The notes under the pieces: generated by a model
Databases searched by the model: none
What the model saw: the letters and a program-made list of their open reading frames with translations, nothing else
Told to the model about the DNA's origin: nothing
In this document: one piece after another, positions 16,285 to 24,424 of the stretch
Numbering within the stretch: the stretch's first letter is position 1
Layout of the letters: each line of letters starts with the position of its first letter
Translations under genes and position numbers: made by a program
From: Cellulomonas massiliensis JC225
Lineage (GTDB): Bacteria; Actinomycetota; Actinomycetes; Actinomycetales; Cellulomonadaceae
Length of the DNA: 41,069 nt
Direction: 5' to 3'
Assembly (NCBI RefSeq): GCF_000312005.1
Contig: NZ_HE978588.1
Span: 307,483-348,551, forward strand

Positions 16285-16363
16285 GCAGGTCGGTGGGACG
16301 GCGCCAAGGGGACGCCGATGGGCCGCCCGCCGAGGACGATGCCGTGCGCCCTCGCCGGCCGGC

Positions 16364-17296
16364 TCAGCCCCGCGCGCGGAACGGCGCCAGCGTCTCGTGG
16401 ACGACCTGCGCAGCACCCCAGTCGTCGTCGAACTGGGCGATCACGGCCAGGTGCTGGCGCAGCTGCAGGATCGGCATGCGGTCGCGCCAGCCCTCGTCGA
16501 GTCCGGTCAGGTCCGCGTACAGGCCGAAGAACGCCTCCGCCTCGGGCGGTGGCACGGTGGTCCACAGGTGCGCGAGGTCGACCTCCGCCCACGTGTACGA
16601 GACCGCGGGGTCGATCAGGGCCGGGCGGCCGTCCGGGGTGGCCATGACGTTCGCCATCCAGAGGTCGCCGTGCGTGAGGCACGCCGGCCGCTGCGGCAGC
16701 AGCTCGGGGAGGCGGTCGCACAGGCGCTCGAGCGCGGCGCGGTCCTCCGGGGACAGCGCGGCGTCGACGCGCGGCTCGCCGAGCCAGCGCAGCAGGCGGT
16801 GCCGGGCGAAGAACGTGAAGCCGTCGTCCTCCCAGTCGTTGACCTGACGGCGGCGGCCGAGCCAGTTGTCCCGGTGCCAGCCGAACCGGTCGTGCGACGT
16901 CCCGAGGTGCAGCCCCGCGACGGCGTGCGCGAGCTCCGCCCAGAACGCCGCCTCGGCGGGCCGCGGCTCCAGCACCGACAGCACCAGCAGGTCGCGGTCC
17001 GCGTACAGCACGTCGGGGGTCGCGACGCCGCCGAGCTCGCGCAGCGCCCGCAGCCCTGCGGCCTCCGCCTCGAACGCGTCCCCGACCTCCTCGTCGACGA
17101 ACGCCTTGACGAACAGCAGCGAGCCGTCGGCCCGCCGCGCGAGCGCCGCGTCCGCCGCGAGACCGCCCGTCGCGGGCTCGATCGACCGGACGTCACCGAG
17201 GCCGACCGCGCGCAGGCGGTCCAGCATCGTGGACATCGGGCCCGCGGCCTCGTCCGCGCCGCTCACCGTGCCCGTGGCGCCTGAGCTCGATCCCAT
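16364..17296 (-). CDS. Fructosamine kinase family protein
   Basis: 310 aa. It has the aminoglycoside-phosphotransferase-like kinase fold in its fructosamine-3-kinase form. The catalytic loop CLTHGDLWMANVM carries the HGDxW..N signature, and the metal-binding region is PALIDPAVSYTWAEVDLAHL. The middle motif GWHRDNWLG is also typical of the family. The likely role is ATP-dependent phosphorylation of protein-bound or free ketoamines, leading to deglycation. It is unlikely to be an antibiotic resistance kinase, given the HGDLW form. ATG 17296 has CAGGCT 6 nt upstream; ATG 17235 is a later alternative. Confidence 0.88.
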   Translation of the reverse strand: MGSSSGATGTVSGADEAAGPMSTMLDRLRAVGLGDVRSIEPATGGLAADAALARRADGSLLFVKAFVDEEVGDAFEAEAAGLRALRELGGVATPDVLYADRDLLVLSVLEPRPAEAAFWAELAHAVAGLHLGTSHDRFGWHRDNWLGRRRQVNDWEDDGFTFFARHRLLRWLGEPRVDAALSPEDRAALERLCDRLPELLPQRPACLTHGDLWMANVMATPDGRPALIDPAVSYTWAEVDLAHLWTTVPPPEAEAFFGLYADLTGLDEGWRDRMPILQLRQHLAVIAQFDDDWGAAQVVHETLAPFRARG

Positions 17297-17302
17297 GCGG
17301 GC

Positions 17303-17308
17303 AGCCTG
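17303..17308 (-). promoter_or_regulatory. -10 element of a leaderless promoter for the fructosamine kinase gene
   Basis: CAGGCT on the minus strand, 6 nt before ATG 17296. Confidence 0.35.
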
Positions 17309-17373
17309 CCACCACCTCGTCGACGACCGCTGACGGGACACTCTCGGGCGCGAGCACAGCCGCGCCCGGCGCG

Positions 17374-17393
17374 GTCGGGACCTTGGTCCCGGA
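17374..17393. promoter_or_regulatory. DevR/DosR-type operator upstream of the DevS-like kinase gene
   Basis: The site matches the mycobacterial DosR consensus TTSGGGACTWWAGTCCCSAA at 16 of 20 positions. Its core, CGGGACC-TT-GGTCCCG, is a perfect inverted repeat. It ends 5 bp upstream of the -10 at 17399, covering the -35 region, as DosR boxes of activated promoters do. Confidence 0.6.
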
Positions 17394-17398
17394 TTCGG

Positions 17399-17404
17399 TA
17401 GGTT
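17399..17404 (+). promoter_or_regulatory. -10 element for the DevS-like kinase gene
   Basis: TAGGTT, placed 5 bp after the DevR-type box and about 28 nt before the GTG start, leaving room for the GAGGAGG Shine-Dalgarno (17421-17427). Confidence 0.45.
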
Positions 17405-17432
17405 GCAGGCCGGACGTGGTGAGGAGGGTCCC

Positions 17433-19112
17433 GTGGGCGTCGATGCGCAGATGGGTGGGCGGCCGGGCGGCGCGACGTCCCAGCTCCTGGCCGCGATCCT
17501 GGAGATGGCCGGCGACCTCGACCTGCCGAGCCTGCTGGAGCGCTTCGTGCACGCCAGCACCAGCCTGACGGGAGCCCGGTACGGGGCCATCAACATCGTC
17601 GACGAGGACGGGGCGTCGCTCACGTTCGTGCAGAGCGGTGTCGACGAGGGCACGGTGGCGGCGCTCGGGCACCCGCCGCACGCGTGGGGCGTGCTCGGGC
17701 AGATCCCGGACCACGGCGTGCTGCGCCTCGAGGACCTGACCCAGCACCCGGCCTTCCGCGGCCTGCCGCCCGGGCACCCGCCGATGGGGTCCTTCCTCGG
17801 CGCCGCGGTGCGGGTTCACGGCGAGCGCTACGGCACCCTCTACCTGTCGGAGAAGCCCGGCGGCTTCGACGACGCCGACGAGGAGGTCACCCTCTCGCTC
17901 GCGGCGGCCGTCGCCGTCGCGGTCGAGAACGCGCAGCTGTACGCGCAGGAGCTGCGCCGCCAGCGCTGGCTCTCGGCGGCGCAGCGGATCTCGACGATGC
18001 TCCTGGAGGGCGCCGACGCCGAGGACGTGCTGGAGGCGGTCGCCCAGGCGGCCGCCGACAGCGGCGAGGCGGACGTCGCGGCCCTCGTCCTGCCGGGCAA
18101 CGCCGCGAGCGAGCTCATCGTCGAGATCGTCACCGACGGCGGGCGGGAGCTGCTCGGCCTCGACGTGTCGGACGAGCCGCGCGTGCGCCGCGCGTTCGAC
18201 GACCCCGACGCGGGGCTGCTCGTCGTGGACGTCTCCGCGAACGCGCAGCCCGCGCTGGCGGGGTTCGGGCCGGCGCTGCTCGCGCCGCTGCACGCGCACG
18301 GCGAGGGTCTCGGGGTGCTCGTGCTGCTGCGCCGGGCCGGTGCGGAGGCGTTCACGGAGCAGGACCTCACGCTCGCGGAGTCGTTCGCCCGGCAGGCCGC
18401 GCTCGCGTTCGTCCTCGCCGAGGCCCAGCGGCTGCGAGGGCACGAGGCGCTGCGCGGCGAGCGCACCCGGATCGCCCGGGACCTGCACGACCTCGCGATC
18501 CAGCAGCTGTTCGCCGCCGGCCTGCAGGTCGAGTCGTTGCGGTCCGACCCGTCCGAGGAGGTCTCGGAGCGGGTCGCGCGCGTGCTGGACCAGGTCGTGA
18601 CGCACGTCGACTCCGGCATCCGCCAGATCCGGGTCATCGTCCGCACGCTCGACGACCCGGGCGCGACGGTCCCCCTCGTGCAGCGCGTCGTCTCCGAGGT
18701 CGAGCTCGCGCAGGCGTCGCTCGGCTTCGCGCCGACGCTGGATGTCGACCTCGACGGCGCACCGGTGGACCTGGGCGACGGCGGCCGCGACCGGCAGGAG
18801 GCGCTCGACGCGCTCGTGGCGCCGGGCCGGGCGAACACCGTGGTGGCCGTCGTCCGGGAAGGGCTCTCGAACGTCGCCCGGCACGCCCGCTCGCGCCAGG
18901 TGTCCGTGCGCGTGCTGGTCACCTCCGGTCCGGACGGTCGGGTCGTCGTCGAGGTGGAGGACGACGGCGTGGGCGTCCCCGCCGCTCCTACGCGCTCGTC
19001 GGGCACGCGGAACCTCGCGCAGCGCGCCGAGGAGGTCGGCGGGTCGTTCGCGCTCCTGCTGCCGCCGTCGGGTCGGGGCGCGCTGCTGCGCTGGGCGGCC
19101 CCGCTGGACTGA
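17433..19112 (+). CDS. DevS/DosT-like sensor histidine kinase (GAF-GAF-HisKA_3-HATPase)
   Basis: 559 aa, soluble. The first GAF domain (residues about 15-165) closely follows mycobacterial DevS: ARYGAINIVDED, then QHPAFRGLPPGHPPMGSFLG and YGTLYLSEKPGG. His105 and His115 sit ten apart like His139 and the haem ligand His149 of DevS, so haem binding is possible but unproven. A second GAF spans about 190-330. The HisKA_3 motif is RIARDLHDLAIQQLF with phosphoacceptor His352. The ATPase domain has N-box EGLSNVARHA and G1 EDDGVGV. No response regulator gene is adjacent. GTG 17433 has an excellent Shine-Dalgarno. Regulation by a DevR homologue is suggested by the box upstream. Confidence 0.88.
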   Translation: MGVDAQMGGRPGGATSQLLAAILEMAGDLDLPSLLERFVHASTSLTGARYGAINIVDEDGASLTFVQSGVDEGTVAALGHPPHAWGVLGQIPDHGVLRLEDLTQHPAFRGLPPGHPPMGSFLGAAVRVHGERYGTLYLSEKPGGFDDADEEVTLSLAAAVAVAVENAQLYAQELRRQRWLSAAQRISTMLLEGADAEDVLEAVAQAAADSGEADVAALVLPGNAASELIVEIVTDGGRELLGLDVSDEPRVRRAFDDPDAGLLVVDVSANAQPALAGFGPALLAPLHAHGEGLGVLVLLRRAGAEAFTEQDLTLAESFARQAALAFVLAEAQRLRGHEALRGERTRIARDLHDLAIQQLFAAGLQVESLRSDPSEEVSERVARVLDQVVTHVDSGIRQIRVIVRTLDDPGATVPLVQRVVSEVELAQASLGFAPTLDVDLDGAPVDLGDGGRDRQEALDALVAPGRANTVVAVVREGLSNVARHARSRQVSVRVLVTSGPDGRVVVEVEDDGVGVPAAPTRSSGTRNLAQRAEEVGGSFALLLPPSGRGALLRWAAPLD

Positions 19113-19203
19113 CGGGCCGCACCGCCCACGCCGCACCCTTGCCCGCGCCCTCGCTCGTGCACCAGCATGCGGAGCAGCGCCGTCACGAGTCTGGGGAGCT
19201 CGG

Positions 19204-20142
19204 ATGCAGGCACTGGACACGAGCACGCTGCCGGTCCGCGACCGGGCCGACGCCATCGTCACGCACCTGCGCGAGATCGCGCTGGCCTCGAAGGTTGTTC
19301 TGCACGACCCGCCGCGCGCGTTCATGTCGACGCAGGTGTACGGGCTCGGGCCCGTCCAGCTCGTCCACCTGCACCGGTCGCCCCTGTTCATCGAGGTCAG
19401 CCGCGAGCGCGACGACTGCGCGCCGGTGGTCGCGATGATGCTGGGCTCGCGGGCGCAGGCGTCGCGCGAGCAGTTCGGGCACCGGATCGACCAGCGCGCG
19501 GGCGCCGTCGACATGATCGAGCTCAACCACCCGCACAAGACGTGGAACCACAGCAGCCGGGACGGCTGGTGCCTCAAGGTCGACGTCGACGCGCTGAGGC
19601 TCCCGCCGGCGACGATCCGCCTGGCCCGCCCCGCCCTCGGCTCCACCCCGCTGCAGCCGGTGTACGCGAGCCACCTGGGGATGCTGGCCGCGTCGGCCGC
19701 GGCGCTCGCCGCCGACGACGCCGCGGCGGAGCTCGGCGCGGCGACCGTGGCCCTGACGCGCGCCGTCCTCAGCTCGGCGGCGGGGGACGCCGGCCGCGCC
19801 CGCGACGCGCTGCACGACGCGCTGCTGCCGCGGATCCAGGCGTTCGTCCGCGCGCACCTGCGTGACCCGGAGCTCAGCCCGCAGACGATCGCCGCGGCGC
19901 ACCACATCTCCGTGCGGCTGCTCTACCGGGTCACGGCGGGCGCCGGCGTGCACCTGGAGCAGTGGATCATCGACGAGCGCCTCGAGGGCGCCCGGCGGGA
20001 GCTGGCGTCGGCGGCGGGGCGCGAGCGCAGCATCACGGCGGTCGCGCACCGGTGGGCGTTCGCGACGCCCGCCCACTTCAGCCGGCGCTTCCGCGACCGG
20101 TACGGCGTGACGCCCCGGGAGTGGCAGCGCGCGCAGCGCTGA
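19204..20142 (+). CDS. AraC family transcriptional regulator
   Basis: 312 aa. The N-terminal 180 residues have the AraC_binding_2 (PF14525) pattern seen in NphR-type activators: [20 protein letters not shown], then [19 protein letters not shown]. The C-terminal 100 residues are two AraC helix-turn-helices: [19 protein letters not shown], then [25 protein letters not shown] followed by VTPREW. ATG 19204 follows GGGGAG at 6 nt. It precedes three hydrolase genes on the same strand, 107 nt away, and probably regulates them; the effector is unknown. Confidence 0.9.
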   Translation: MQALDTSTLPVRDRADAIVTHLREIALASKVVLHDPPRAFMSTQVYGLGPVQLVHLHRSPLFIEVSRERDDCAPVVAMMLGSRAQASREQFGHRIDQRAGAVDMIELNHPHKTWNHSSRDGWCLKVDVDALRLPPATIRLARPALGSTPLQPVYASHLGMLAASAAALAADDAAAELGAATVALTRAVLSSAAGDAGRARDALHDALLPRIQAFVRAHLRDPELSPQTIAAAHHISVRLLYRVTAGAGVHLEQWIIDERLEGARRELASAAGRERSITAVAHRWAFATPAHFSRRFRDRYGVTPREWQRAQR

Positions 20143-20249
20143 GCCGGGCACGCACAGGCAAGCACCCGTGCACGGAGGGAGAAGTCGCACGACGAGCGCC
20201 TGCGACGGTGGGCGCACGGCACGGACCACCACGAGCAGGAGGACCGCAC

Positions 20250-21074
20250 ATGCCCTACGTCACCGCCGCCGACGGCGCGCAGATCTTCTACCAGGACCTC
20301 GGGACCGACGGCTCGCCCGTCGTCCTCAGCCACGGGTGGCCGCTCAACTCCGACGCCTGGGAGGCGGCGGCCCTCTTCCTGGCCGAGCACGGCCACCGCG
20401 CCATCGCCCACGACCGGCGCGGGCACGGCCGCTCCAGCCGGACGTGGCACGGCAACGAGATGGACACCTACGCCGACGACCTGGCCACCCTCCTCGAGGA
20501 GCTCGACCTGCACGACGTCACCCTCGTCGGTCACTCGACCGGCGGCGGTGAGATCGTCCACTACGTCGGGCGGCACGGCACCGCGCGCGTCGCCCGGCTC
20601 GTGCTCGTCAGCGCCGTGCCCCCGCTCATGCTCCGCACGGACGACAACCCCGACGGGCTGCCGGTCGAGGTGTTCGACGGCATCCGCGCGGGCGAGCGGG
20701 CGAACCGGTCACAGCTCTACCGCGACCTCGCCGACGGGCCGTTCTTCGGCCACAACCGCCGCGGCGACGTCGCGCAGGGCTTCCGCGACGCGTTCTGGCT
20801 GCAGAGCATGGCGTGCGGCCACCGCGCGGCCTACGAGTGCATCGCCGCGTTCTCGGCCACCGACTTCCGGCCCGACCTGGAGAAGGTCGACGTCCCCACG
20901 CTCGTCATCCACGGCGACGACGACCAGATCGTGCCCTTCGACGTCGGGGGGAAGCGCTCCGCCGAGCTGGTCGAGGACGCCGTCCTGCACGTCTACGAGG
21001 GCGGCGCGCACGCGCTGCCCGACACCGAGCGTGACCGGCTGCACGCCGACCTGCTCGCCTTCATCGACGCCTGA
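20250..21074 (+). CDS. Alpha/beta hydrolase, non-haem chloroperoxidase-like
   Basis: 274 aa, the standard length for the cofactor-free haloperoxidase/esterase group. The oxyanion motif [12 protein letters not shown] comes first. The nucleophile elbow is GHSTGGG (Ser96), the acid lies in [10 protein letters not shown] (Asp223), and the base is GGAHALP (His254). The [11 protein letters not shown] strand-loop is typical of chloroperoxidase-like enzymes. It is probably an esterase; the haloperoxidase reaction is a side activity in this family. ATG 20250 follows CAGGAGGACCG. The gap to the next hydrolase is 20 nt. Confidence 0.9.
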   Translation: MPYVTAADGAQIFYQDLGTDGSPVVLSHGWPLNSDAWEAAALFLAEHGHRAIAHDRRGHGRSSRTWHGNEMDTYADDLATLLEELDLHDVTLVGHSTGGGEIVHYVGRHGTARVARLVLVSAVPPLMLRTDDNPDGLPVEVFDGIRAGERANRSQLYRDLADGPFFGHNRRGDVAQGFRDAFWLQSMACGHRAAYECIAAFSATDFRPDLEKVDVPTLVIHGDDDQIVPFDVGGKRSAELVEDAVLHVYEGGAHALPDTERDRLHADLLAFIDA

Positions 21075-21094
21075 CCGCACAGGAGAGGACCACC

Positions 21095-21922
21095 ATGTCC
21101 GAGCGACCCGACACGATCGTCCTGGTCCACGGCCTGTGGATGACGCCCCGCAGCTGGGAGGGCTGGGTGGCGCACTACGAGGCGCAGGGCTACACCGTGC
21201 TCGCCCCGGCCTACCCCGGCTTCGAGATCGAGGTCGAGGCGCTGCGGGAGAACCCCGACGTGATCGCGCGGCTCACCGTGCAGGAGACGGTCGACCACCT
21301 CGCGTCGGTCGTCGAGTCCGTCGCGGCGCCGCCGATCATCATCGGCCACTCCTTCGGCGGCACCCTCACGCAGCTCCTGCTCGCCCGCGGGCTCGGCTCC
21401 GCCGGCGTCGTCGTCGACTCCGCCCCCACCGAGGGCGTCCACGTCACGCCGCTGTCGCAGGCGCGCTCGCTGTTCGCCGCGCTGCACAACCCGGCCAACC
21501 GGCACCGCGCGGTCGGCTTCACGCCGGAGGAGTTCCACTACGCCTTCACCAACACCCTCACCGAGGAGGAGTCGCTGCAGGTGTGGGAGCGGTACGCGAT
21601 CCCCGCGCCCGGCTACTGGGTCTTCGAGTACGGGCTGTTCGCGAACCTCAAGCCCGGCCACCAGGACACGTGGGTCGACTACCGGGCGGACCGCGCGCCG
21701 CTGCTGTTCGTCGCGGGCGAGAAGGACCACATCATGCCGCCGTCGGTGAACCGCTCGAACGCCAAGCACTACGAGCACTCCCCGGCGCTCACCGAGTACC
21801 GGGAGCTCGAGGGCCGCGACCACTGGACCTGCGGCGCCCCGGGGTGGGAGGCGGTCGCGGACCTGGCGCTCGACTGGGCCCTCGAGCACGCGCGCACCGA
21901 CCGGCCGTGGGCTGTCGTCTGA
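21095..21922 (+). CDS. Alpha/beta hydrolase
   Basis: 275 aa. The fold is shown by VLVHGLWMTPRSWEGW, the nucleophile elbow GHSFGGT (Ser86), the acidic loop VAGEKDHIMPPS and the terminal GRDHWTCG with the catalytic His. It is only distantly similar to the preceding hydrolase. The AHYEAQGYTVLAPAYPG and long lid FHYAFTNTLTEEESLQVW segments mark a subgroup common next to AraC-type regulators. Substrate unknown. ATG 21095 has GGAGAGGACC upstream. The last 16 nt overlap the MBL-fold gene. Confidence 0.88.
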   Translation: MSERPDTIVLVHGLWMTPRSWEGWVAHYEAQGYTVLAPAYPGFEIEVEALRENPDVIARLTVQETVDHLASVVESVAAPPIIIGHSFGGTLTQLLLARGLGSAGVVVDSAPTEGVHVTPLSQARSLFAALHNPANRHRAVGFTPEEFHYAFTNTLTEEESLQVWERYAIPAPGYWVFEYGLFANLKPGHQDTWVDYRADRAPLLFVAGEKDHIMPPSVNRSNAKHYEHSPALTEYRELEGRDHWTCGAPGWEAVADLALDWALEHARTDRPWAVV

Positions 21923-22683
21923 CCCACGTCGGCGGGCCGACCGTCCTCGTCGAGCTCGACGGGTGGCGGGTCCTCACCGACCCGACCTTCGACCCGCCGG
22001 GCCGGCGCTACGGGTTCGGGCTGGGAACCTCGTCGACCAAGACGAGGGGCCCGGCGCTGGCCGCCGAGGACGTCGGGCCGCTCGACGTGGTGCTGCTGAG
22101 CCACGACCACCACGCCGACAACCTCGACGACCGGGGGCGCGAGCTGCTGGCGGCCGCCGGCACGGTCGTGACGACGGCCGCGGGGGCGCGACGGCTCGCC
22201 GCCGCGAACGCCGTCGGGCTGCGGACGGGCGACCTCCTGGCCCTCGACGCGCCCGGACGGCCGCCGCTCACCGTCCGGGCGACGCCGTGCCGTCACGGGC
22301 CGCCGGGGAGCCGGCCGCTCGTGGGCCCGGTCGTGGGCTTCGCGCTCAGCCTCGGCCACTCGTCGGGGGTGTCGGTCTGGATGACGGGCGACACGGTGCT
22401 GCACCGGCGGCTGCGCCGCGCCGCCCGCCGCATGCAGGTCGACGTGCTGCTGCTGCACCTGGGCGGCGTGCGGTTCCCCCGGACCGGGCCGCTGCGGTAC
22501 TCGATGACGAGCACCGACGCGGTGCGGCTGCTCGACGACGCCCGTCCGCGGGTGGCCGTCCCCGTGCACGACGAGGGGTGGTCGCACTTCGCGGAGCCCG
22601 AGGACGAGGCGCGCGCCGTGCTGCGGGACCTCACGTGGCTCGTCCCCGGGCAGCCCACGGAGGTCGGACCGCCGGGCGCGTGA
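21907..22683 (+). CDS. MBL-fold (UlaG-like) metallo-hydrolase
   Basis: 258 aa starting at GTG inside the end of the previous gene (16-nt overlap), which gives coupled translation. It begins VGCRLTHVGGPTVLVELDGW, the typical UlaG-like opening. The metal motif is LSHDHHADNLDD, an HxHHxDN variant of HxHxDH. Later ligands are in CRHGPPG, WMTGDT and VPVHDEGWSHF. It is cytosolic, with no signal peptide. The substrate is unknown; relatives include L-ascorbate-6-phosphate lactonase and phosphodiesterases. Confidence 0.87.
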   Translation: MGCRLTHVGGPTVLVELDGWRVLTDPTFDPPGRRYGFGLGTSSTKTRGPALAAEDVGPLDVVLLSHDHHADNLDDRGRELLAAAGTVVTTAAGARRLAAANAVGLRTGDLLALDAPGRPPLTVRATPCRHGPPGSRPLVGPVVGFALSLGHSSGVSVWMTGDTVLHRRLRRAARRMQVDVLLLHLGGVRFPRTGPLRYSMTSTDAVRLLDDARPRVAVPVHDEGWSHFAEPEDEARAVLRDLTWLVPGQPTEVGPPGA

Positions 22684-22743
22684 GTACCCGTGCGGCGCGG
22701 ACGTGCGTCAGGATGGCTCGGCCGACCCACCCGAGGAGCTCCC

Positions 22744-23160
22744 GTGCCCGACCGCCCCCGCGTCCTGTTCGTCTGCGTGCACAACGCCGGCCGCTCGCAG
22801 ATGGCCGCCGGCTTCCTCACCGCTCTCTCGGGCGGCGCCGTGGACGTCCGCTCGGCGGGGTCGATGCCCGCCGAGCAGGTCAACCCCGTCGCCGTCGCGG
22901 CCATGGCCGAGGTCGGCGTCGACATCGCCGCCGAGCAGCCGAAGGTCCTCACCGCCGAGGCGGTCCAGGCCTCCGACGTCGTCGTCACCATGGGCTGCGG
23001 CGACGCCTGCCCCTTCTACCCCGGCAAGCGGTACGAGGACTGGGTGCTCGACGACCCGGCGGGGCAGGGCATCGAGGCCGTCCGGCCGATCCGCGACGAG
23101 ATCCGCGCGCGCGTCGTGGCCCTGCTCGACGAGCTCGGCGTCCCGGTGGCCGAGGCCTGA
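22744..23160 (+). CDS. arsC: Arsenate reductase ArsC (low-molecular-weight phosphatase type)
   Basis: 138 aa. It reduces arsenate to arsenite. The P-loop VLFVCVHNAGRSQM gives the CX5R signature with nucleophile Cys11. The resolving cysteines are Cys85 and Cys89 in MGCGDACPFYPGKRYEDW, and the substrate-loop Asp is in LDDPAGQ. Three cysteines suggest a thioredoxin-linked or mycothiol-linked cycle. GTG 22744 has GAGGAG upstream. It is convergent with arsM. No arsenite efflux gene (arsB, acr3) is in the window. Confidence 0.92.
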   Translation: MPDRPRVLFVCVHNAGRSQMAAGFLTALSGGAVDVRSAGSMPAEQVNPVAVAAMAEVGVDIAAEQPKVLTAEAVQASDVVVTMGCGDACPFYPGKRYEDWVLDDPAGQGIEAVRPIRDEIRARVVALLDELGVPVAEA

Positions 23161-23193
23161 CCGGGACGCCGCTCGACGCGGCCCGCCGGGTGC

Positions 23194-23937
23194 TCAGGCC
23201 TCGGGCTTGCGCGCGCGGACGACCGCGGCGTGCATGCCGTCCGCGACCGGGTGGGTGAAGACGACGTCGGTGTCGACGAACCCGGCGGAGGCGAGGCCGT
23301 CGAGGTACTCCTGCCGCGACAGCGCGCCGGCGATGCAGCCGACGTAGGAGCCGCGCTCGGCGCGCTCGTCGGGCGTCAGGTGGTCCTCCGCGACGACGTC
23401 GGAGATGCCGACGCGGCCGCCCGGCACGAGCACGCGGAAGACCTCGGCCAGGACGGCCGGCTTGTCGGTGGAGAGGTTCACGACGCAGTTCGAGATGACG
23501 ACGTCGACGCTCGCGTCGCCGAGGGGCAGGTCCTCGATCGTCCCGCGGTGGAACGCGACGTTCGTCGCCCCCGCCTTCGCCGCGTTGGCGCGCGCCAGGT
23601 CGAGCATCTCGTCGGTCATGTCGACGCCGTGCGCGAAGCCCGTCGGGCCCACCCGCTTGGCCGACAGCAGCACGTCGATGCCGCCGCCCGACCCGAGGTC
23701 GAGCACGCGCTCGCCCTCGCGGAGGTCCGCCACGGCGAGCGGGTTGCCGCACCCGAGCGAGACGAGCTGCGCCTCGAGCGGCACGTCCACCAGGTCGCTC
23801 GCGTCGTACAGCGCTGCGCCGAACGTGTCGGCGGCGCTGGTCGCCCCGCAGCTGCCGCCACAGCAGCCGGCGTCACCGCTCACCTGGATCGCCGCCAGGG
23901 CGTACCGCTGTCGGACCTGCTCACGGATCTCGGACAT
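23194..23937 (-). CDS. arsM: Arsenite S-adenosylmethionine methyltransferase
   Basis: 247 aa. It methylates arsenite to less toxic or volatile forms. The N-terminal cysteine cluster is GDAGCCGGSCG. The SAM motif is VLDLGSGGGIDVLLSA with the acidic GVDMTDEML. NCVVNLSTDKPAVLAEVFRV and later RGSYVGCIAGAL (catalytic Cys) are typical of ArsM. ATG 23937 follows GAGGAG. It is divergent from arsR, with an ArsR-type operator 14 nt upstream of its start codon, so it should be induced by arsenite or a related metalloid. Confidence 0.92.
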   Translation of the reverse strand: MSEIREQVRQRYALAAIQVSGDAGCCGGSCGATSAADTFGAALYDASDLVDVPLEAQLVSLGCGNPLAVADLREGERVLDLGSGGGIDVLLSAKRVGPTGFAHGVDMTDEMLDLARANAAKAGATNVAFHRGTIEDLPLGDASVDVVISNCVVNLSTDKPAVLAEVFRVLVPGGRVGISDVVAEDHLTPDERAERGSYVGCIAGALSRQEYLDGLASAGFVDTDVVFTHPVADGMHAAVVRARKPEA

Positions 23938-23950
23938 CGGCTCCTCGATT

Positions 23951-23977
23951 CATCGATTCTGATCAATGTCAGCATCG
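23951..23977. promoter_or_regulatory. ArsR-type operator, copy 1 (arsM side)
   Basis: It contains the inverted repeat CGATTCTGA-6 nt-TCAGCATCG (8 of 9 pairs match). It matches the second copy, 37 bp away, at 19 of 27 positions. It covers the arsM promoter region. Confidence 0.55.
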
Positions 23978-23987
23978 TGGACCGCTC

Positions 23988-24014
23988 CATCGATGTTCGT
24001 CAATATCGACAACG
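23988..24014. promoter_or_regulatory. ArsR-type operator, copy 2 (arsR side)
   Basis: A direct repeat of copy 1, beginning with the same CATCGAT and sharing TCAAT. It ends 14 bp before the arsR -10. Confidence 0.5.
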
Positions 24015-24028
24015 ATGAATCTCTGACG

Positions 24029-24034
24029 CATCAT
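24029..24034 (+). promoter_or_regulatory. -10 element of a leaderless promoter for arsR
   Basis: CATCAT, 6 nt before ATG 24041. The gene has no Shine-Dalgarno. Confidence 0.4.
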
Positions 24035-24040
24035 GGGCGC

Positions 24041-24421
24041 ATGGCCCTCGACCTGCTCCCCGTCGTGGACGCGACCCCCGCCGCCGCGTGCTGCACGCCC
24101 CGGACCGCACCGGCGATCAGCGAGGACGACGCGCAGCAGCTCGCCCGCACGCTCAAGGCCCTCGCCGACCCCACGCGCCTGCGGCTCCTGTCGCTCATCG
24201 CGGCGCACGAGGGCGGCGAGGCGTGCGTCTGCGACCTCACCGAACCCGTCGGGCTGAGCCAGCCGACGGTGTCGCACCACCTCAAGCAGCTCACGGAGGC
24301 GGGTCTCGTCACGCGGGAGAAGCGCGGGGTCTGGGCGTACTTCACGATCGTGCCCGGCGCGCTCGACGCCGTGACGGGGCACCTGCAGGCGCACCTGCGG
24401 GTCGCGGACCCGGCGGCCTGA
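24041..24421 (+). CDS. arsR: ArsR/SmtB family metalloregulator
   Basis: 126 aa. The winged helix spans residues about 30-115: ALADPTRLRLLSLI, then the recognition region VGLSQPTVSHHLKQLTEAGL and the wing VTREKRGVWAYF. EACVCDL (Cys62, Cys64) corresponds to the arsenite site ELCVCDL of plasmid ArsR. A further Cys17-Cys18 pair near the N-terminus could be the third ligand, as in actinobacterial ArsR variants. It represses without metalloid and is released by As(III)/Sb(III). It is divergent from arsM and ends 3 nt from the convergent hypothetical gene. Confidence 0.92.
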   Translation: MALDLLPVVDATPAAACCTPRTAPAISEDDAQQLARTLKALADPTRLRLLSLIAAHEGGEACVCDLTEPVGLSQPTVSHHLKQLTEAGLVTREKRGVWAYFTIVPGALDAVTGHLQAHLRVADPAA

Positions 24422-24424
24422 CCG

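Noticed and set aside
16364-17296. Aminoglycoside resistance kinase
   Set aside because: The HGDLW..N loop and DPAVSY region are of the fructosamine kinase type, so a resistance role is not supported.
17433-19112. Firm claim of a haem oxygen sensor
   Set aside because: The HPPM histidine also occurs in related GAF kinases without haem; the sequence alone cannot decide.
21907-22683. L-ascorbate-6-phosphate lactonase (ulaG)
   Set aside because: Only fold-level similarity; there are no other ula genes, and the metal motif has DN instead of DH.
23161-23193. Terminator between convergent arsC and arsM
   Set aside because: Only a 5-bp GCCGC/GCGGC stem is present, too weak to call in DNA this GC-rich.
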